From Epichloe hybrida (taxonomy: Eukaryota > Ascomycota > Sordariomycetes > Hypocreales > Clavicipitaceae), in assembly GCA_019022495.1 (NCBI GenBank), contig JAFEKR010000074.1, positions 19,947 to 83,946 of the forward strand: a stretch of 64,000 nucleotides of DNA, given 5' to 3'. Under the pieces are notes generated by a model. That model was not told the DNA's origin. It worked only from the letters and a program-made list of their open reading frames with translations, and searched no databases. This document shows, in pieces, positions 25,601 to 38,300 of the stretch (position 1 is its first letter; the number at the start of each line of letters is the position of its first letter). The position numbers and the translations under genes were made by a program.

Positions 25601-26139
25601 GAGTGACCAGTTATTTGATCATTAAATCGACGCTGTAGTGCGTTTGTCAGCGTCAGATAACGAATTTACCGAAGGTGGTGGCCCGTGAATGTATTACCTG
25701 CTTATAGAAGTCCATTCTGAAAAAGAAGAAGAAAACACGATATTAGCTACGAATTTCCCGGGGGGGGGGGGGGGGTGATTTTTGAAGACAATATTTCTGG
25801 TTTCGAAGAGCGCGTCGATGTTGGGGACATAACTTACCGGGCCAAGTAGTCCTCATAATTGACAAATACTTCCCCAGTTTGGGGTATATGCCAAACCTAC
25901 AAGCGCAAATTAGATTCAAAACACTTCAAAGAAAGACAAGAAGTTCATGTCGAGCTTTGAGCTTGTCCCAGACCCAAATGGCGTACCTCTGCATCGTCAT
26001 CTTCAATGTCAACTGTAGGCAGGAACTGCACGGGCTTTCGCTTGAAAAGCACCTAGTCAAGTATATCAGTATGCACGGATAGCTTCAAGACGGTTTACAT
26101 GAATCCAGCCAGCCATCTCATCTCGTGAGCACTTACCAT
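22607..26139 (-). CDS. ITC1: ISWI chromatin-remodelling partner ITC1/ACF1-like (WAC-DDT-WHIM)
   Basis: Seven coding exons: 26139..26137 (ATG alone), 26052..25987, 25896..25838, 25716..25698 (19 nt), 25632..25567, 25493..23812, 23723..22607; total 3012 nt, 1003 residues, all phases consistent. The N terminus VLFKRKPVQFLPTVDIE, VWHIPQTGEVFVNYEDYLAR, ITGHSGLTFFEAF is the WAC domain, continuing through FPEALKGPILRKVQFQTVSR. A DDT domain lies mid-protein (FLETWDTLNVYCEIFQLDSF) and WHIM motifs follow (EKVTALIKWLDPRGFNESKL; GKDRFWNRYYWFE). The rest is acidic and charged coiled coil. No PHD or bromodomain is seen, which fits fungal Itc1 rather than metazoan ACF1. Works with Isw2-type ATPases in nucleosome spacing and repression (family knowledge). 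Intron 3 holds a G16 run. Confidence 0.92.
25760..25775 (+). repeat. G16 homopolymer in ITC1 intron
   Basis: Sixteen consecutive G on the plus strand (C on the transcript strand) within the 121-nt ITC1 intron at 25717..25837. Length may be unreliable, as for any long homopolymer. Confidence 0.8.
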
Positions 26140-28291
26140 GCTGGGGCTGGAGAGGGAAAATCCAGCGCTTAGATCGTAAAGCGATTATGAACCAGATGCT
26201 CAATCAAATGCTACCCAAGAAATATGTCCCCAATAGAAAAGATTTGGGCGGCTGATTTGGCCTAAAATAACAAAAGAGCATGGAACAGCGAATGGGATAA
26301 TAGCGTGCGCACGTAGGACTTGCTCAAAGCAAAGCAACGCAAACAAGTGGCGTGGCGTGGTGATTTGCGTTGTCGATGCGTGGAGGTTGCAGCGTCTTTT
26401 GTCGACTTACACGCGGGTACGACGAGGACGTAGACCAATATATATGAGAAGTTGAAGCAAATTACACGAGCATAAGTAGAAAACGGCAGCAATGCGGGCG
26501 TGTGCGATGGTGGATTGGCGGCGTGCGACAGTTCTCGAAATTGGAAAAAGTTGCAAGAGGAAAACGCGCGACAAGTTGTTGACGTACAAGGTAGGAGAAG
26601 GAGAAAAGAATTTGGGTGAGCCAAAGGATAATAGGCGGGAGATGAACGGTGCCGGGACCAGAAAAGAAGCAGGGTTCAGAAAAACTGTGGGGAGCGGGTA
26701 GAAGAGGAATAGTCCGTCAAGTCGGGTTGTTGTTGGTGGTTGAAAATCACTTGAGAAGGAGAGAGCGAAGAAAAGGATTAGAAGATTAGAAGGACGAAGA
26801 AAGAAGGTCAGGACAAGCAGAGCACGCAGAACACGCAGAACACGCAGAACACGCAGAACACGCAGAACACCATATCCCCGGAAAACGGGCGAGAGCGGCA
26901 AGCCCATTCATTGTCAGTGACGACGCGTGCAAGTACATGTCATTCAAGGCGTCGACGCAGACAAGGTTCTCAGCCCGGTACGTGCACCGCGAAAAGGTAC
27001 CTCGAAACGGATTGGGGCGTGCTACGGAGATACATCGGGACCATGAACCTCGAACCCACTTGGTAAACGAGAAACGAGACTTGATCAAGTTAGGAACAGG
27101 GATAAACTCATGTCCACGAAGGCTTGCTGCTTGCTGCTTGCTTGTTGAATGAAGCGTGCGGCGACAGAAGATATCTGATTTATTTCCCGCTCCCATCCCA
27201 GAAAACCTGCCATCTTGGAGAGATTGAACAGCGAAAATCCGCAAAGCTTGCGTGCACAATGTGAGAGAGCTGTTTGCGAGACGAGGCCAACGAGGCAACT
27301 TTGATAGCAGGAGCAATGGAGGAGGACGTCAATGCATAAGCAACTTGCTGCACTCTCTTCCGCGCCGTTCCCATCGCAAGGCTAAAACAGGGTGGCGGAA
27401 ATTTCTGCAACGCAAGACGTGCAATCCTGCCGACCGGACCATTATTTATTTGCTCGGTTCTCGCCCTCCCACGCTCGGCGCGCATCATCGCGGCCGTCTC
27501 CCGCCAAGACCGACAAGCTGACACACTCACCCCCCCCCCCTGCTTCCGCTCTCTCCTCGAACATCCCCACGACTTGACCAACCACCTTGGCCAAGCCCTC
27601 CACAAAACAACTCGACTGCGCGAACCTATTATTTGCATCCTCAACTCGGCCACTTGCCCTTTTCACCCGCGTTTTTGGGCTCATTTTGCTCGTCTTCTGC
27701 ATCAGAATCGATCAAGCCCACGAAAAGCATATTCCAGGGGCATCTCAGTAGTAGAAATATCATATTTTAGAGATGCACGTCATATGACACGCATTCGAAG
27801 GCCTGAAAGCATGTGAACAATCGGGCCCAGTAGCAAATATTTCTTCATGTCGATATCTCCCTGCATTATCACAGCGCGGAGTGATGCGATGCGCATCTGA
27901 ATTGACCATTGGCCATTTATGACATCGCACTTTTATGAGTATATGCCAAGTAATAATAAGCCTGCTCTCCGTGCCCTCCTGTTCGAGGAGGTTGGTTGGT
28001 TGGCCCAAACAGGTAGTGCCGCCTCGTTTCTCACGTGGAGCCGCTGCCTACGCCGGACCCATCTTTACTCAGTCACTGCCGTGGCTGCAAGGCCTTGTCA
28101 GAGTCGTCACCCAAACCACCTGGTAACGGCACGGGGGCTGTGCTTGCAGTGAATAAAAAGGAACGCAACCAGAGGGGCGCGGCTGCTCAAATATAATGCT
28201 TAGATTCTGATTAATCAATCATCTATGGGTATCAGTACAAGCCTTGCGGGTGCGAAATGTTTCTTCTCTCGGCGGGGGGGAACACATCTCC
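26140..28291. other. Gene-free region between ITC1 and ALG8
   Basis: 2.15 kb upstream of ITC1 and downstream of ALG8 (both minus). Open frames here (for example 26407..26907 minus) are low-complexity by-products of a tandem repeat and pyrimidine-rich DNA. A C/T-rich plus-strand stretch at about 27440-27720 looks like a promoter/leader, but no gene follows it recognisably. CCCCCCCCCC occurs near 27531. Confidence 0.5.
26823..26870. repeat. 9-bp tandem repeat (CACGCAGAA)x5
   Basis: Five perfect head-to-tail copies of the 9-mer CACGCAGAA. Because the unit is a multiple of three, it produces repetitive peptides in all frames (for example Cys-Ser-Ala on minus), which creates spurious ORFs. Confidence 0.95.
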
Positions 28292-30001
28292 TCAAGAAGT
28301 AAAGAACACCACCATGTATCCAACCCAACTACCGACAACTCCTATTGCCGCGTAGGAGCTGGTAAACATGAGCGGCAGAAACTCGTACTTCTTACCAAAA
28401 ACAATGTGATGTACGAGGGACGTGTATATAATTAACGGAATGGACACGGCAGTGTACAGTGTGCTGAACCGGTCTAGTAGGAAGAATCTTGGCTTGTTGG
28501 ACGCTGGCGCAAGCCGATCAAACGCGGTCAAGAATAAAACCAGCCAGAAGATAGTATATATGGTCTTCACGGGAAATTCGGTCGGTGTGAAAAGCAGAGG
28601 GAACAAGGATACGTGGCCCGCGACTGCCAATGGGCGGAAAGCGCCCAAGTGACGCCGGTCGCGAAGGGCAATGAGGCTGAAGGGAATAATGACCAGCAAT
28701 ACAGCCTTTTCGTGTACATGCCACCAGAAAAGGAAGGAGGCATACCCACAAAGTGTGACGGCGCCAATAAAAGTTTCCCAAGACGGCAGTGTCGACGAAA
28801 AGAAGAGCTTGAAGAGAGGCAGAATTTGGAAGACGAGTGTCAAGACGAAACATGTCCTGGGCGATACTTCGGGCAGGATTGCGAATGCAGTATCTCCTAC
28901 AAGCCCGCGGGTGACGCTTTGTAACGCTCCCAACTTGACTGTTAAGCCCAGTCTCGGAGCAACTAGAACAAATGAGTTCGATTAGAAAATCTTGTAGGCG
29001 TAGATGAAGATCCAAGAGTCATCGCAAAAGGAATCGTGTACTTACGATGGATCAAAACCCGATCAACTAGCGAGTAGATCGCCCAGACATTAGGAGCCCA
29101 GTACGCATGGCAGAGCCCACGCGAGAATGGGAAAAGTCGACTTAAAAGCTGTGGAATCTGACCCATGACAGCGAAGGGCCCAAATGCTGCAACAAATATG
29201 CAGATTATGCCCAAACCAAGCCTCAAACAATTTGCAAATTTGATCTGAAGAATTGATTTTGCTGACAAGCAGTACGTACGTAACAGGAAGACGAAGTACG
29301 CCGGGGCAAGATAGAGGTAAATGTGCTTCAAGCACAAAAGAGCCGCAAAAACTAGTCCACTTTGGAGAAGCGTAGACTTGGACCTAGCAAGTACCAGAGA
29401 CCAGAGTAATATGCCGTACATGAAACCATTGTATTGAAAGTGTATATGGTCAATTATCAGCAGACCGGGAGAGAGCAAGATGGATAGCGCGGCTACTTGG
29501 GCTGCTCGTTTTGATGGTAGGCGACTTGAGTCGATGTAAAGCTGGAGGGCATAGACCAAGAAGTCTTCGGTAACAATAACAGTGGTTCGCTGGAAGTGGA
29601 TAGTTTGCCAGCTTTCGTAGTTCAAGTTATACAGCTTGACCATCGCCGGGTCAACCAGTCGTGCCAACTGCGCGAGTACCCATTCAAAGTAGGCAAAAAA
29701 GGGGGGGTAATCTAGAGTCCATTCTGATGTTTTCTCGTAGTACCACTCGTTGAGAGGAAGACTGTGGGTGATGGCAAGCCAATTGCGATGGACTTCGAAG
29801 TCCGTGGACTTGCTGTAGGGAAGTTAATCAAGTGGAAAGAGGAGGGCGGGGGTGTTTAAAGATGAGGGAAAAAAAGTACGAGAGATAAATAAGGGGAAAC
29901 AGATGGACGCGAAAAAAAACATACTAAGCTGGAAATAAAAGGATTTTGAACGCAGCGGCAGCAATTGCGCACTGCGTCAACGTCGGATACGACTCGGCCA
30001 T
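28292..30001 (-). CDS. ALG8: Dolichyl-P-Glc:Glc1Man9GlcNAc2-PP-dolichol alpha-1,3-glucosyltransferase ALG8
   Basis: Three exons: 30001..29925, 29812..29046, 28962..28292; 1515 nt, 504 residues. The ALG6/ALG8 family signature is clear: [20 protein letters not shown] at the start of exon 2, [42 protein letters not shown] and [12 protein letters not shown]. The [18 protein letters not shown] form distinguishes ALG8 from ALG6. Many hydrophobic helices fit a polytopic ER membrane glycosyltransferase (GT57) that adds the second glucose to the lipid-linked oligosaccharide. Start chosen as [19 protein letters not shown], whose TA at the exon end pairs with C after the CCCTACAG acceptor to give Tyr. 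Diverges from the lectin gene across a 714-nt region. Confidence 0.94.
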
Positions 30002-30715
30002 TGCGCGAGGGTAGGCTGGTCGAAAGGGAGGTGGAACAGCGGGTGGATGTTGGTCCTAAAGACACTTCATGGCAGATGTACGTAGATCAGCTGGGACAAC
30101 ATGTGAGCCCACAACCTCAGCGGACTCTGAGGGTTTGGCGTGTCGACAATGGTGGCCGAAGGATGATGTATTATGATCTTGGCAGAAAGAGTCGCGATCA
30201 GGGAGTGAAGTTGAAAGGCCACCACACCCACCACACCACACACTGCAACCCGAAGAATTAGGAGCCCCACCAACCCTGGGGAGAAAATTGGGGAAAGAAG
30301 CTCGACGGGAAGGTGCCTGCATGCCTGCATGGGATTCGTCGACCGTGAGCTAGCGCCAGGCGCCAGGGTGGCCGTCTCCGTGTGTCATCCTGGAAAGCTG
30401 CAACAGATAATAACAGAAGCCAGGGGCGTGTGCCAGCTGTCCACACCTTCGTCGATGCCGTCTTGGCTCTCAGTTTCCTTTGTTCCCACCGATTGGTTAT
30501 GTGCAAGGGAACACAAGAAAAAAAAAAGAAGCTTCCCATCGCTAGCTCAAGTCGCGCATCATCTGTGCAAACTGTTCTTGGCAGCATAACCAGCTGGACT
30601 GGGCGATTACTGCGATTCGTTGTTTGCGGCGGATTTCTCTGATTTCTCTCTTCGTTTGTGCATCAACAGTCGAAAATTGCCTCTTCTTGAGCAACGCCAA
30701 ACAAAAGACACCAAC
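30002..30715. promoter_or_regulatory. Divergent region ALG8 / lectin
   Basis: 714 nt between divergent start codons of two secretory-pathway genes. Includes a CCACACCACAC repeat near 30225-30243 and a purine tract near 30520. No coding signal supported; shared control is only suggested by arrangement. Confidence 0.4.
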
Positions 30716-32079
30716 ATGCGATTCTTCAGCAACTCAGTGGCTTCTGCTACTCTTTTGGCTGCTACTTTATCTCAAGCGCAAATCCTCATCAATGAGCAAA
30801 GCTTTGGACACTCGGGACGGTAGGTTTTCGTAATCATACGAGGATAAACGCAACCGACTGACGAACTGCTTCATGTAATAGCCTGAGTGCCGCCGATGGA
30901 CGAATCCCACACTTTAGTATTTCTGGCCAACCGCAACATCCTGAAATCCTATCGAACAAGATCATCTTGACACCCATGGCTCCAGGAAACCAGAGATCCT
31001 CAATTTGGGCGGATTCCCCCCTCACACGATCGACATGGGTGGCAGACGTCGATTTCCGGGCCAGCGGACCTGACCGTGCTGGTGGCAACTTGAACATATG
31101 GTACGCGAGACGGGGCAAGGAGGAAGTTGGCACCAACAGCGTTTACACTGCTGGTAAATTCGATGGTCTTGTGCTGGTGGTAGATTCACACGGAGGATCT
31201 GGTGGCATGATCCGTGGTTTCCTTAATGACGGCAACGTCGACCATGTTTCGCAGCCCAGCGTGGACAAGCTGGCCTTTGGGCAATGCAACTACTATTATC
31301 GTAACCTGGGTCGACCTTCGCAGATCAAGTTGCGCCAAACGATCTCCAACTTCCGCGTCGAAATCGATGGAAAGCTCTGTTTTGAAACAGACAAGGTTTC
31401 TCTGCCCGCTGGTTACCACTTCGGTATCACCGCTGCCACTCCGGACAATCCCGATTCATTCGAAATCTTCAAATTCGTGGTCATGTCAGACTCAACCATA
31501 TCGGGTGAGCAGAACCAGGGACAGGAATACACGTCTCGACAACATCAGCCCGATGGTCACAACCATGGGCAGCAGCAGCACAGTGGAAATACCAACGACT
31601 TCACCCAACCCATCCCAGATCAACCGGCAGACATCTTCCAAACGACCAAGGAGCAGTTTCAAGATGTCCACAATCGTTTACAGTCTGCCTCTCACCAAAT
31701 CTCTGCCGTGTATGACGCAGTCTCCAAGCATCACCAGATGGACGAGAGGCGAAACGAGGAGATGAAGCATGCTGTAGACTCTCTGCGCCATGAGCTGGCC
31801 GCGCTGCGTCAAATCGGCGACCTGCAAACCAAGATAAGGGAACTACAAGTCGAGATTCACAGCATGCATCAGGACATGCGACAGAAGATGACGACCCATG
31901 GAGAATCTCTCGAAGCGAAACTGCGCAATCACCATGGCTCCTTAGCCCAGGCCATGTCCGATAGCATGCCTGGTCACGGAAAGCTCATGTTCTTCTTTGT
32001 GGGCACGCAGATTGTTCTACTCGCTGGCTATGTTGTGTATACGCGAAGTCGAGCGAGCAGTCCCAAGAAGTACTTGTAA
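30716..32079 (+). CDS. L-type (legume-like) lectin, ER-Golgi cargo receptor
   Basis: Exons 30716..30819 and 30882..32079, 433 residues. The start MRFFSNSVASATLLAATLSQA is a signal peptide cleaved near AQ-ILINE. The lectin domain follows: SFGHSGRLSAADGRIPHFSI, STWVADVDFRASGPD, GGNLNIWYAR, KFDGLVLVVDSHGG, CNYYYRN, SFEIFKFVV. A glutamine/histidine-rich linker and a coiled coil (EMKHAVDSLRHELAALRQIG) lead to one C-terminal membrane segment (MFFFVGTQIVLLAGYVVYT) and the cytosolic tail ending KKYL, a KKXX ER-retrieval signal. This is the architecture of ERGIC-53/Emp47-type receptors, which recycle between ER and Golgi carrying glycoproteins. An upstream in-frame ATG at 30620 would put 32 residues before the signal peptide and is unlikely. 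Confidence 0.92.
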
Positions 32080-32502
32080 AAAGGGAAAGGGTATTCACAG
32101 TGAACGATGTGCATTCAACTTGGTCTTTTGATTCAATGGAGTAGTATAGAATGAGCCGACGTACCGGGACGGCGTAATCCGACCTGATGAACAGGCCACT
32201 TTTGGATACTGGACTTGGGGGAAAAAAAAGAGGTGGGTTAAGAGACAATGTTTCTCGCGAATTTTAGCAATGTAGGCAAAGGCAGTTGTTTGTTGCATCA
32301 CATGTGTACGAAGTAATGCTATTTTTGAATGAAAAAAAAAATGGACGACTCGAACCTTTAGCTGTTCCAATTCATTGTTTAATTTCCTTTGTTAAATCAA
32401 AATCCTCAAGTGGTCTTTGCCGCGCAAGTTAATATCAGCGGGAGCGATGAAAAGAAGTTTTTTTCTTTCTTTTTTTTTCCCCATTTCCAAGATCAACACC
32501 CC
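32080..32502. other. Convergent 3' region lectin / aminopeptidase
   Basis: 423 nt of 3' flanks of convergent genes, with A9 and T8 runs. No coding signal. Confidence 0.6.
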
Positions 32503-34463
32503 TCAAATAATAGCATCCACATGTCTCCCACGCCCATTAATCACATCAAGCAATTCATCTCCCTTTGGCGCAACGGTCAAGTTCTCGAACCCATCCTGCG
32601 TGACGAGAATGCAGTCCTCGATACGGACGCCTCCGACGTCGTAGTACCCTTCTAGGACGTCCCAATCTATGAAGGGAGACTGGATTGGGTCGTGGCGGAA
32701 GTAGCCCTCTAGATACTCTCGACAAAAGTAGCTGTTGAACAAACACATTAGCACGATATTCCAGGTCAGAATGTGGTGGTGTATCTTCCATATACACAGT
32801 CAAGGAAGGAGAAGGGGAGAAATACTCACATTCCGGGTTCTACCGTGACAACCATGTTCGGCAAAAGATGCTGCCTTTTGCTCTCCTGGGCAGTTTCAGG
32901 CTCTTTGCCGTTGCTGACGCGCAGGATGTGCGCCAGCATGTCGGGCGTGACCAAGGCTCTCTTCCCATGGTCGAACTGGAGGCCGCGAGTGGCAGCGGCA
33001 GCGGCAGCGGCGGCTAGGGGCAACGAGCCAGCTACATCGTGGACATCCAAGCCAACGTGGTGTCCCAGGCCGTGGGGGAAGAAGGCGGCGACGGTTCCAG
33101 CACGGGCTACCTCTTGACGGGGTCCCTTGAGGATGCCCAGCTTGAGGAGGCCGTCCATGGCGATTTCCACGGCGAGAAGATAGACATGGCGCCATGGCCT
33201 GCCCGGGCGAACTTGACGAATACATTCGTCTTGCATGTGCTGCACGATGGCGTGGATGGCGGCGGCCTTGGGGGAGAAGGAGCCTGAAATGGGCAGCGTG
33301 CGAGTGATGTCGCTGGCGTAGCAGTTCCATTCGCACCCGGCATCCAGAACAACGCACTGCTTGTTCTTGAGAGGGGCGTTGTTGTCGCCGTAATGGAGCA
33401 TAGAGGCATTCGCTCCGGACCCCGCGATGACGGGATACGCCTGGGACCGAGCGCCGTTTGCGATGCACACGGCATGGACAATGGCCTCGATTTCGCGCTC
33501 GTTGGAGAGCCGAGTGATTCTCTCGGCGACGCGGCGATGAGCCGCGCTGGAGATGTCGTTGGCGCGACGGATCATGGCGACCTCGTACCCTGTCTTGACG
33601 ACACGGGCGCGGTCCATGGCCGGCTGCAGACCTGCATGATCAAGACGCAGCTTGGTGGTTTGGGATGAGCTGCTGGCCCCCAGGTCGGGCGCTTGGCTCG
33701 GATGCAGGATGTACACCGTGGGCGAGGAAGAAGGGTCCGCGGCGTAGCTGCGAAGAAACTCGCCCAGCTGCGTCGTGTATCTCACTTCGTCGACGTCGTA
33801 GCGACGCTGGCACTCGGCCGCGCTGGGCCTGGATCCGAACCACAGAACCTGACGGGGCTCAAGGTAAGGAATCCAGAGGGTGAGTTTGTCATGGCCAATC
33901 TCATACGTGACGGCGCAGCCTTCAAAGTTGGCGCCAGAGAGATAGAAGAAGCTGCATTGCCCAAGATGTATTGAAAAAAGTTAGTGTGATGGGACAAACA
34001 CTGTGTTGTGAACCCAGGGGGTGGTGGTGAGAGAGACTTTACTATCGTCGCTGTCTGAAAACCCTCGCTTGATCCGAGTCCTCCAGCAAGCGCTCCGTTT
34101 GACCGGGGAGATAAATCAGACCTTCCTTGACATCCAGTTCCTTGATGACTCGACGAGCATGTTGCTTAGCTGGTGATATCGGGGTTAGCTCTTTCTTCCT
34201 TCTGGCCTTCCGATGTGTGAGTGCGTGCGTGCATGCGTGCGTGTGTGCGTGGGGAGGGAGGGGCCGCGAGGCACGAACCAGGATATTTGGTCTTGGAAGA
34301 AGAAGCGTCCACGCAGCTGTGTCGCAATGCATAAATTAATTAGATGATTAGAGAGAGAATCGATGAGGTCGGAAGCAGAATAGCCTGGGAACTTAGCTAT
34401 ATAGCACGATCACTCAACTCACAGGGCGTCGAATTCTTTCTCCAGAATCAAGTCGTAGTCCAT
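32503..34463 (-). CDS. Xaa-Pro aminopeptidase (M24B, PEPP type)
   Basis: Five exons: 34463..34423, 34316..34279, 34169..34043, 33951..32830, 32731..32503; 1557 nt, 518 residues. N-terminal creatinase-like domain: [33 protein letters not shown]. The catalytic pita-bread domain shows the metal ligands of M24: [20 protein letters not shown] (two Asp), [16 protein letters not shown] (His), VTVEPGIYF (Glu, split across the exon 4/5 junction) and [12 protein letters not shown] (Glu). Predicted to remove N-terminal residues preceding proline using a two-metal centre; cytosolic, as no signal peptide is seen. An alanine run (about eight Ala) after VAGSLPLA is a local expansion. Intron 2 contains a GTGC repeat. 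Confidence 0.92.
34221..34252. repeat. GTGC/GTGT microsatellite in aminopeptidase intron
   Basis: Alternating GTGC/ATGC/GTGT tetramers within intron 2 of the aminopeptidase gene (34170..34278). Confidence 0.85.
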
Positions 34464-35329
34464 CTCGTCGAATGTCTCGACTTGTCGACTCTGCTGAGTC
34501 TGCCCGGTGTCACTGGCGAAACCACCACGAGACCCTCGAGACTTCTCCGTTGAGTATTTGAGATGTACCCGATCTATGCATGTACGGAGTAAGTAATACG
34601 AGTGGGAGGGGGGAGGGGAGTGGGAGGGGAGCACATGACAATTGCTCATTGGGTGGTGCTGCAAACGCCCCGCCATAATCCACACAGTCAAGTCCGCCGC
34701 CGTCCGCCGCCGTCCGTTGCTCACCGTGCACCGATACAAAACATCTGCAACGAATGCCGACAAAAACGCGTGCCTTTTATTCACCATGTACAGTGAGTGA
34801 GTGGGTGTACCTAGGATGACAAGTACCAGCATAAATATTTCTCGCGTGCATGCCTTGAGCTGTATAAATCCGAGAAATAGTGTCCATGTACTCCGTAATA
34901 AGCTCGTAAATACCCACCATTGTACTTCTACAAAAAAAACTCCCATGCCAAAGTAATATATGTGGCCTTCGAGCTCCATCCGAAATGACCAATGACCTTG
35001 CGCCGATATGCTGCCAGCTCTCCATCCCCATGCCAAAACACTTCTGCCACTCTGTCTCTGTCATATCCAGGGGCTCCTCTGCGCCAGTGAAGGCCAGCCA
35101 AGGAATGGCAGGCCAGCATGAGAAGAGAAACACAACTCAAAGAAATACAAGGTTGAAATTTCGTGACGCCATGCCTATGGCTATACAAAAGAAAAGTCAT
35201 ATCAAATCAAAAAAGTCCCGTACAGATAGATGCCCGCCAAAATGGGGGCTCTCATTCGCTCCTTAGCCCTGCACCGTGATTTCAAAAGGAAAAAAATGGG
35301 TATCATATAGTAAAGGTCGTCCTCTTCGC
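34464..35329. other. Intergenic region upstream of aminopeptidase, downstream of regulator gene
   Basis: 866 nt between tandem minus-strand genes. It holds two exact copies of the 9-mer TACGGAGTA/TACTCCGTA in opposite orientation (34583..34591 and 34889..34897) and a CCGCCGTCCGCCGCCGTCCG repeat at about 34696. No gene recognised. Confidence 0.6.
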
Positions 35330-38300
35330 TTACATTCCTTGGAAGCCTCCTCTCCCTGAGCCGAAAAAGCTTCCCCAGTCCGCTTGCATGCCTTGTTGTG
35401 TGAACATCTGTTCGATTTGCCTCTCCTGTTGACGGTCTGCCCGCGCACGTCGAAAGCTTGAGAAGAACCCTCCACTTTGTTGCGGCTGTTGCGGCGGCTG
35501 TTGCGGCGGCGGCTGCTGCTGCTGTTGATGCATAACCTGTTGCTGCATCTGTGAGTTCTGTCGTTGGGCATTTTGGAGGGCCATCAAGCTTTGTGGATCG
35601 TACATGGCCCCTGCCATGCTCATATGATGTTGCTGTTGCTGCTGTGTGATGTACGATGGTGGCCGCCCGAGAATCTGATCGCCCATCTCTTCAAATGATC
35701 CCGTAAAGAAGAACGAAGCATTTGGTGCTGCCATGGGGATGCCGGGCGCGTCTGCTTTGGGCTGGAAGCCTAGTTCCATCATGGGTTGGTTGGGATAAGC
35801 AAATGGATCCTCGGATGGAAACATGAGCGAATCAAGCTTGTTGACAGGATTGTGTACAACATGAGTGAGCAGCTGCGTGGGAAAGATGTGTCGGTGAGTG
35901 CTGCTTCCAGTGCTGGTCGATTCGGGGGTTGCTCGTGATGACATATCCATCGGGAGGATATCATGCATGCTGCCAGAAAATGCTGCCTCGTGAAAGCCTC
36001 GTTCCGCCGAGCTCTGTCCCATGCTGCTGTCCCCGGAGCCGCGTGAATTGGGCGTTCCAAAGGGGATCGGTATGCTACCATTGCAATTGCGCATCAAGTC
36101 TTCGGCTCTGGGTGCTGCCATCGCCTGGTTCATACTGGCTTGGGCCTTTGATATAGATCCTGGCTTTGATCCCGCCGCTGATCGCTTCCGTGAGGTGGCT
36201 GTGGGTCGCGAAATGCGTGCCTGTTCGAGCCTCTCAGGCAGTTGATCAAAGAGTATCTGCAGTACAAGTGTCAGCGGTGTGGCCCTCGAGGGTTTGGGGC
36301 GTCATAACCACGTGGCAATTTTCACCAACCTTTAACGCCTTCGTCACTCTGTCGGCGGAAAGGCTCTTATCAGCCAGATCGGCTATCATTTGACGTCCAG
36401 CATGTGCATCTGCCAGCACTTCATGAGATCCTGGCTTGTCTGGATTTTCGATGGCATAGAAGACCAGCGAAAGCACGGCGAAAAACTCGGTGTACAGCAT
36501 GAACCAGTAAGGTCCGCTCAGGACTCGCTGTTTCCGAATTTCCAGCCCAATATGTACAATGTTACGTGACACGCTGACTGCGGCAGCGGCGCAAGCGTAC
36601 GATAGTTCGTCGACCTTCGTCCCTTGGCTATGCCGAGGAGAGATGTAATGAAGAAAGGGTCGGTACAGAACGAGTTGAACATGTGCGTAGGCAAATCGTA
36701 GCAGATGCCGTACGCTTAGGGGCGAGTGAATGGGTCAGTACGGCATCATGGCATTTTTCAAAGTGGTGAGAAAAGATGGCACACTTACCGAATTACTTCG
36801 ATCGGCCCGTCCGGACTCGGCCGCCACATTTCAGGTAACCTCTCATACCAAGTCTGGAGATCGGCTTCAATCTCTTTGATGCGGCCGTAACTGATCAGAC
36901 ATGAGGTGGTGACGGCGTCGCCTTTGCCTGACGGCTGTCCTTGCACGTGCATAGGGTAAACAGACTTGGCGATTCTACCAAGAACCTCCATGAGGCGAGT
37001 ATGGGCGTTGAAGGCTTCGAAGAAGGAAGGCGTGCCCAAAGGAGGGGTGATGATTCCGGAATTGGTGATGAATTCATCGTCAACTTCAGTAGGAAATAGT
37101 TGATCGATATCATCAATGTTGAGGAGCAAAGGGAAGCCTAGCATTGTGGAAACGTAAATGTCCATCTGTCGAATCACGTAGAACACACGCTTCCGGACTT
37201 CTTGTTCGATGACGCCAATTTTCTCGTGCTCCAGATGCCGATGAAGTCCGATTCTCAATGCGGATCGCAAGGCGATGCCGACGAATGAGTAACAGGCACT
37301 GAGGTTGGAGGTGGCTTGCAGAAAGAGCGTCATGAACAACAGAGCTTGAAGAGAAACTATGTCTCGGCAGTCGGCGAGATCAGCCAACAAAGATTTCGCG
37401 GCGCGATAGTATTTGAGACTGCACGGGAGCAGTTAGTGAGAGACTCCCAACAAGTCAGGCGTTCAATATCTGAAACTTACCCTTCCTCAGTTGCCAGCTT
37501 GTAGCCTCCGGAGGCTGGATTTGAGTCCCCCAAGTTGCTGTACATGCAGCCCAAGGCAATCACAGCATGTATGAGGCCAAGGAAGTGGGTGTCCTCTTGG
37601 TTGAGGGTCTCAACAGGTCGATTGTATACTTGCTCAAACCGCTCATAAAACGTGGGAATATGAATTATGCGGACAAGACAAGTGGCACAGCTCAGAGAAT
37701 AGTAACAAAGTTTGCGCGCAACATCCTTGGGGGGGAGCTCCAGAAAGTGCGACATGGACGAGTTCGGTGATGCGCCCGCTCCCGGCGTTTGTGCATCGAG
37801 GGCTGTGAGGCCAGATGTGCGTTCTAATCGTGGTGGAAAAGGTGCTTTGGTCGCGGGCCCGAGCATACCACGAAAGTGCTCCTTCATTCTCTTCAAGAAA
37901 ACGGCGCCTGACGATGTGCCATGAAAGTCCCATCCGCCTCTGTCATCAAGATCGAGCTGGCCGATGGAGTCGATCATGGTCATTAATTTGGCATCACCCG
38001 GATCAGCCGCGGCTGGTACGGTAGCCCGTAATTTGGATCCATTCGTACGAGCTTGCTCCCTGGTCTGAAATTCTTGTTGAATGGCAGGGTCCAAATTTGG
38101 GTCGGCTAGGTCGACGTCGGGCATGAACTTTCGCAGGAGGGCTTCGGCGCGCTGTAATCTACTTTCCAGTGCTTCAATGTATTGCGGTGCGGGATTTCGA
38201 CGTCGGTTGGAAGGCTTATCATATGTGCATTCTGCCCAACAGAAATCCAGTTAGTTTGTCCTCGACGCCAATGGCTCGAAACGAAACAAAGCAGAGAGAA

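Noticed and set aside
26407..26907. 166-codon frame on minus with VLRVLRVLR repeat
   Set aside because: The repeat is a translation of the 9-bp tandem array; the remainder looks like noncoding pyrimidine-rich DNA.
30620..30715. Upstream in-frame ATG for the lectin gene
   Set aside because: It would place 32 residues ahead of a clear signal peptide beginning MRFFSNSVAS at 30716.
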